A stretch of DNA of 8,378 nucleotides. Source: Bacteroidales bacterium. Lineage in GTDB: Bacteria > Bacteroidota > Bacteroidia > Bacteroidales > UBA932. Made by a program: the position numbers and the translations under genes. The DNA lies in assembly GCA_024401915.1 (NCBI GenBank), contig JAKSKA010000052.1, forward strand, positions 1 through 8,378. Reading direction: 5' to 3'. Shown here piece by piece: positions 6,736-8,378 of this stretch (within the stretch, counting starts at the first letter, position 1; each line of letters opens with the position of its first letter). The notes beneath the pieces are model-generated. The model was not told the origin of the DNA. It did no database searches and saw nothing but the letters and a program-made list of their open reading frames with translations.

Positions 6736-6758
6736 CCGTAACGACCCTGACCGTAACG
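6736..6758 (+). promoter_or_regulatory. Direct repeat CCGTAACG, possible operator of the polymerase gene
   Basis: Two exact copies of CCGTAACG lie at 6736-6743 and 6751-6758, 15 bases apart. They sit in the 97-base gap upstream of the polymerase gene, where the -33 region of its candidate promoter would fall. A repressor or activator bound here could control the damage-tolerance cassette. The role is inferred from position only, and 8-base repeats can arise by chance. Confidence 0.3.
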
Positions 6759-6771
6759 GAACTAATTTTGA

Positions 6772-6779
6772 TATCTTTG
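6772..6779 (+). promoter_or_regulatory. Bacteroidota-type -7 promoter box for the Y-family polymerase gene
   Basis: TATCTTTG matches TAnnTTTG exactly and ends six bases before the ATG at 6786. Transcription would start at or within a few bases of that ATG. No TTTG -33 element is seen at the usual distance. The box also argues against the upstream in-frame TTG at 6768 as the translation start. Confidence 0.6.
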
Positions 6780-6785
6780 CAGATT

Positions 6786-8243
6786 ATGGTCCGGGACAGG
6801 AAATACATTGCAATCGACCTGAAGAGTTTCTACGCATCGGTGGAGTGCGTGGACAGGGGGCTGGACCCTCTGACCACGAACCTCGTCGTCGCTGACGTGT
6901 CCCGTACCGAGAAGACCATCTGCCTTGCCGTGTCGCCGTCGCTCAAGTCCTACGGCATCTCCGGCAGGGCGCGACTGTTCGAGGTGGTGCAGCAGGTCAC
7001 CGCCATCAACGAGCAGCGCCGCCGCAGTGCTCCCGGACGCCGGCTGAACGGAGGTTCCTATGACGACAACGTCGTGCGCAGCAACCCGTCGGCAGCCCTG
7101 GAATACATTGCCGCGCCGCCGCGGATGCGACGCTATATGGAAGTGAGCACGAAAGTCTATGCCGTGTACCTCAAATACATAGCGCCGGAAGACATCCACG
7201 TGTACAGCTGCGACGAGGTGTTCATCGACGCCACGGCATACCTCGCGACATACCGGTGCACGGCGCACGAGCTGGCGATGAGGATGGTCCGCGACGTGCT
7301 TGCGACCACCGGGATTACCGCGACGGCCGGCATCGGCACGAATATGTATCTCGCGAAGATTGCGATGGATATCGAGGCCAAGCACAGTCCGGCGGACGGG
7401 AACGGCGTGCGCATCGCGGAGCTGGACGAGATGTCCTACCGCCGGAAATACTGGGACCACAGGCCCCTGACCGATTTCTGGCGCATAGGGCACGGACTGG
7501 CCAGGAAGCTGGAGGAGAACTATATGTACACGCTCGGCGACGTGGCACGCTGCTCCCTGAAATGCGAGGCGCGTCTCTACAAGCTGTTCGGGGTGAACGC
7601 GGAGCTTCTCATCGACCACGCCTGGGGCTGGGAGCCCTGCACCATAGAGCAGATAAAGGCGTACAAGCCGTCCAGCAAGAGCCTGAGTTCCGGCCAGGTG
7701 CTCAAGGAGCCCTATGATTTCACGAAGGCGAAGAACGTGGCACGCGAGATGACCGACGGCCTGGTGCTGGACCTGGTGGCGAAGAAGCTCGTGACGGACC
7801 AGATGGTGCTTACGGTCGGCTATGACGCCGGCAACCTCGACGCGGAGGCGGATTACAGCGGCGAAGTGGTGCGCGACTGGTACGGAAGGGATGTCCCCAA
7901 ACCCGCCCACGGCTCTCTGAACCTCGGCCGCCACACCTCTTCCACAAAGCTCATCACGGACGCGGTGATGCAGCTTTTCGACCGCATCGTGGACCCGAAG
8001 CTGCACGTGAGAAGGATGTATGTGGTGGCGAACCACACCGTCGATGAAGCTATGGCCGACGGCGGGCAGCTGGACCTTTTCGATGAGCCCGGAGAGGACA
8101 GCGGGAGGGAAAGGCGCCGCCAGGAGGCGATTCTGGCGATAAAGCGCAAATACGGCAAGAACGCTATCCTCAAGGGAATGAACTTCGAGGAGGGCGCGAC
8201 CGCCATAGAACGGAACGGCCAGGTAGGCGGCCACAAAGCATAG
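6786..8243 (+). CDS. Y-family DNA polymerase, UvrX/UmuC-like (translesion synthesis)
   Basis: The protein has 485 residues from the ATG at 6786. The frame runs up to a TTG at 6768, but that lies in the promoter box, and the family starts close to the first catalytic Asp. Palm motifs are IAIDLKSFYASVE (catalytic D11, likely steric gate Y16) and YSCDEVFID (D143, E144). ATAGIGTNMYLAKIAMD (179-195) is the conserved segment after the catalytic acids. A thumb with helix-hairpin-helix character (WRIGHG, about 232-237) follows, then a little-finger domain (about 300-415). QLDLF at 428-432 fits the beta-clamp-binding consensus QL(S/D)LF. The tail KRKYGKNAILKGMNFEEGAT and the last residues GGHKA match the longer polymerases common in Firmicutes. 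It should copy past damaged bases with low fidelity. A YolD-like gene follows after five bases, the usual partner. Confidence 0.95.
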   Translation: MVRDRKYIAIDLKSFYASVECVDRGLDPLTTNLVVADVSRTEKTICLAVSPSLKSYGISGRARLFEVVQQVTAINEQRRRSAPGRRLNGGSYDDNVVRSNPSAALEYIAAPPRMRRYMEVSTKVYAVYLKYIAPEDIHVYSCDEVFIDATAYLATYRCTAHELAMRMVRDVLATTGITATAGIGTNMYLAKIAMDIEAKHSPADGNGVRIAELDEMSYRRKYWDHRPLTDFWRIGHGLARKLEENYMYTLGDVARCSLKCEARLYKLFGVNAELLIDHAWGWEPCTIEQIKAYKPSSKSLSSGQVLKEPYDFTKAKNVAREMTDGLVLDLVAKKLVTDQMVLTVGYDAGNLDAEADYSGEVVRDWYGRDVPKPAHGSLNLGRHTSSTKLITDAVMQLFDRIVDPKLHVRRMYVVANHTVDEAMADGGQLDLFDEPGEDSGRERRRQEAILAIKRKYGKNAILKGMNFEEGATAIERNGQVGGHKA

Positions 8244-8248
8244 AGGCA

Positions 8249-8378
8249 ATGGGAAAGTACGACGATATCATCAATCTCCCCCACTGGGAACCCGTCTCAC
8301 ACCGGCGTATGTCGGCAATGGATAGAGCGGGCCAGTTCGCACCGTTCGCAGCGCTCACCGGCTACAGCGATATGGTCT
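8249..8378 (+). CDS. YolD-like protein, N-terminal part (cut by window edge)
   Basis: The ATG at 8249 opens a frame of 43 complete codons that runs off the window. It begins MGKYDDIINLPHWEPVSHRR, followed by RMSAMDRAGQFAPFAALTGY. The KYDDIINLPH start and the DRAxQFxPFAALTGY segment are hallmarks of the YolD-like family, small proteins encoded next to UvrX-type Y-family polymerases in Bacilli and Clostridia. They are thought to be functional equivalents of UmuD-like partners, although the biochemical role is poorly known. It lies five bases after the polymerase stop, with AGAGG at 8242-8246 as a possible ribosome binding site, so the two are surely co-transcribed. Confidence 0.9.
   Translation, partial: MGKYDDIINLPHWEPVSHRRMSAMDRAGQFAPFAALTGYSDMV

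Noticed and set aside
6762..8249. 495-aa minus-strand open frame covering the whole polymerase gene
   Set aside because: Although striking in length, it mirrors the polymerase codon pattern, has no motif, and the plus strand has intact catalytic motifs.

Overview
The window looks like a chromosomal piece of a fairly GC-rich member of the Bacteroidota, probably order Bacteroidales. Reasons: TAnnTTTG-type -7 boxes lie directly in front of two genes, convincing Shine-Dalgarno sequences are mostly absent, most genes encode exported proteins with short Sec signal peptides, there is an exported PHP phosphodiesterase of a type common in this phylum, and there is an ECF sigma gene followed by a tiny membrane protein with the PxGYFE motif typical of Bacteroidota anti-sigma factors. 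Genus cannot be fixed from the sequence alone.

Layout. 1-69: last 22 codons of a plus-strand gene, possibly a GH92-type glycosidase. 94-122: REP-like palindrome. 157-1272 (minus): exported calcineurin-like metallophosphoesterase. 1331-3432 (plus): an exported PHP/Sb-PDE-type phosphodiesterase and an exported UlaG-like metallo-beta-lactamase-fold hydrolase, joined by an ATGA stop/start overlap. 3439-3467: second, perfect copy of the palindrome. 3580-6688 (plus): a tight four-gene run of an exported two-domain UGSC-type (Cys form) protein, an ECF sigma factor, a small single-span putative anti-sigma factor, and a small exported protein with an LTxxQ motif. 6786-8378 (plus): a UvrX/UmuC-like Y-family DNA polymerase with a beta-clamp-binding motif, followed after 5 nt by the start of a YolD-like protein cut by the window edge.

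How the genes may work together. The three metal-dependent hydrolases are all predicted to act outside the cytoplasm and may form a divergently transcribed phosphoester-hydrolysis cluster. The sigma / anti-sigma / LTxxQ-protein order resembles the Cnr-type (CnrH-CnrY-CnrX) envelope or metal-stress switch, and its co-directional, nearly gapless linkage to the UGSC fusion protein suggests a regulated redox or metal-related envelope function that is not characterised. The polymerase/YolD pair is an independent translesion-synthesis cassette, best known from Firmicutes and their mobile elements.

No rRNA, tRNA, CRISPR array or transposase is visible. No gene-free stretch exceeds about 150 bases.
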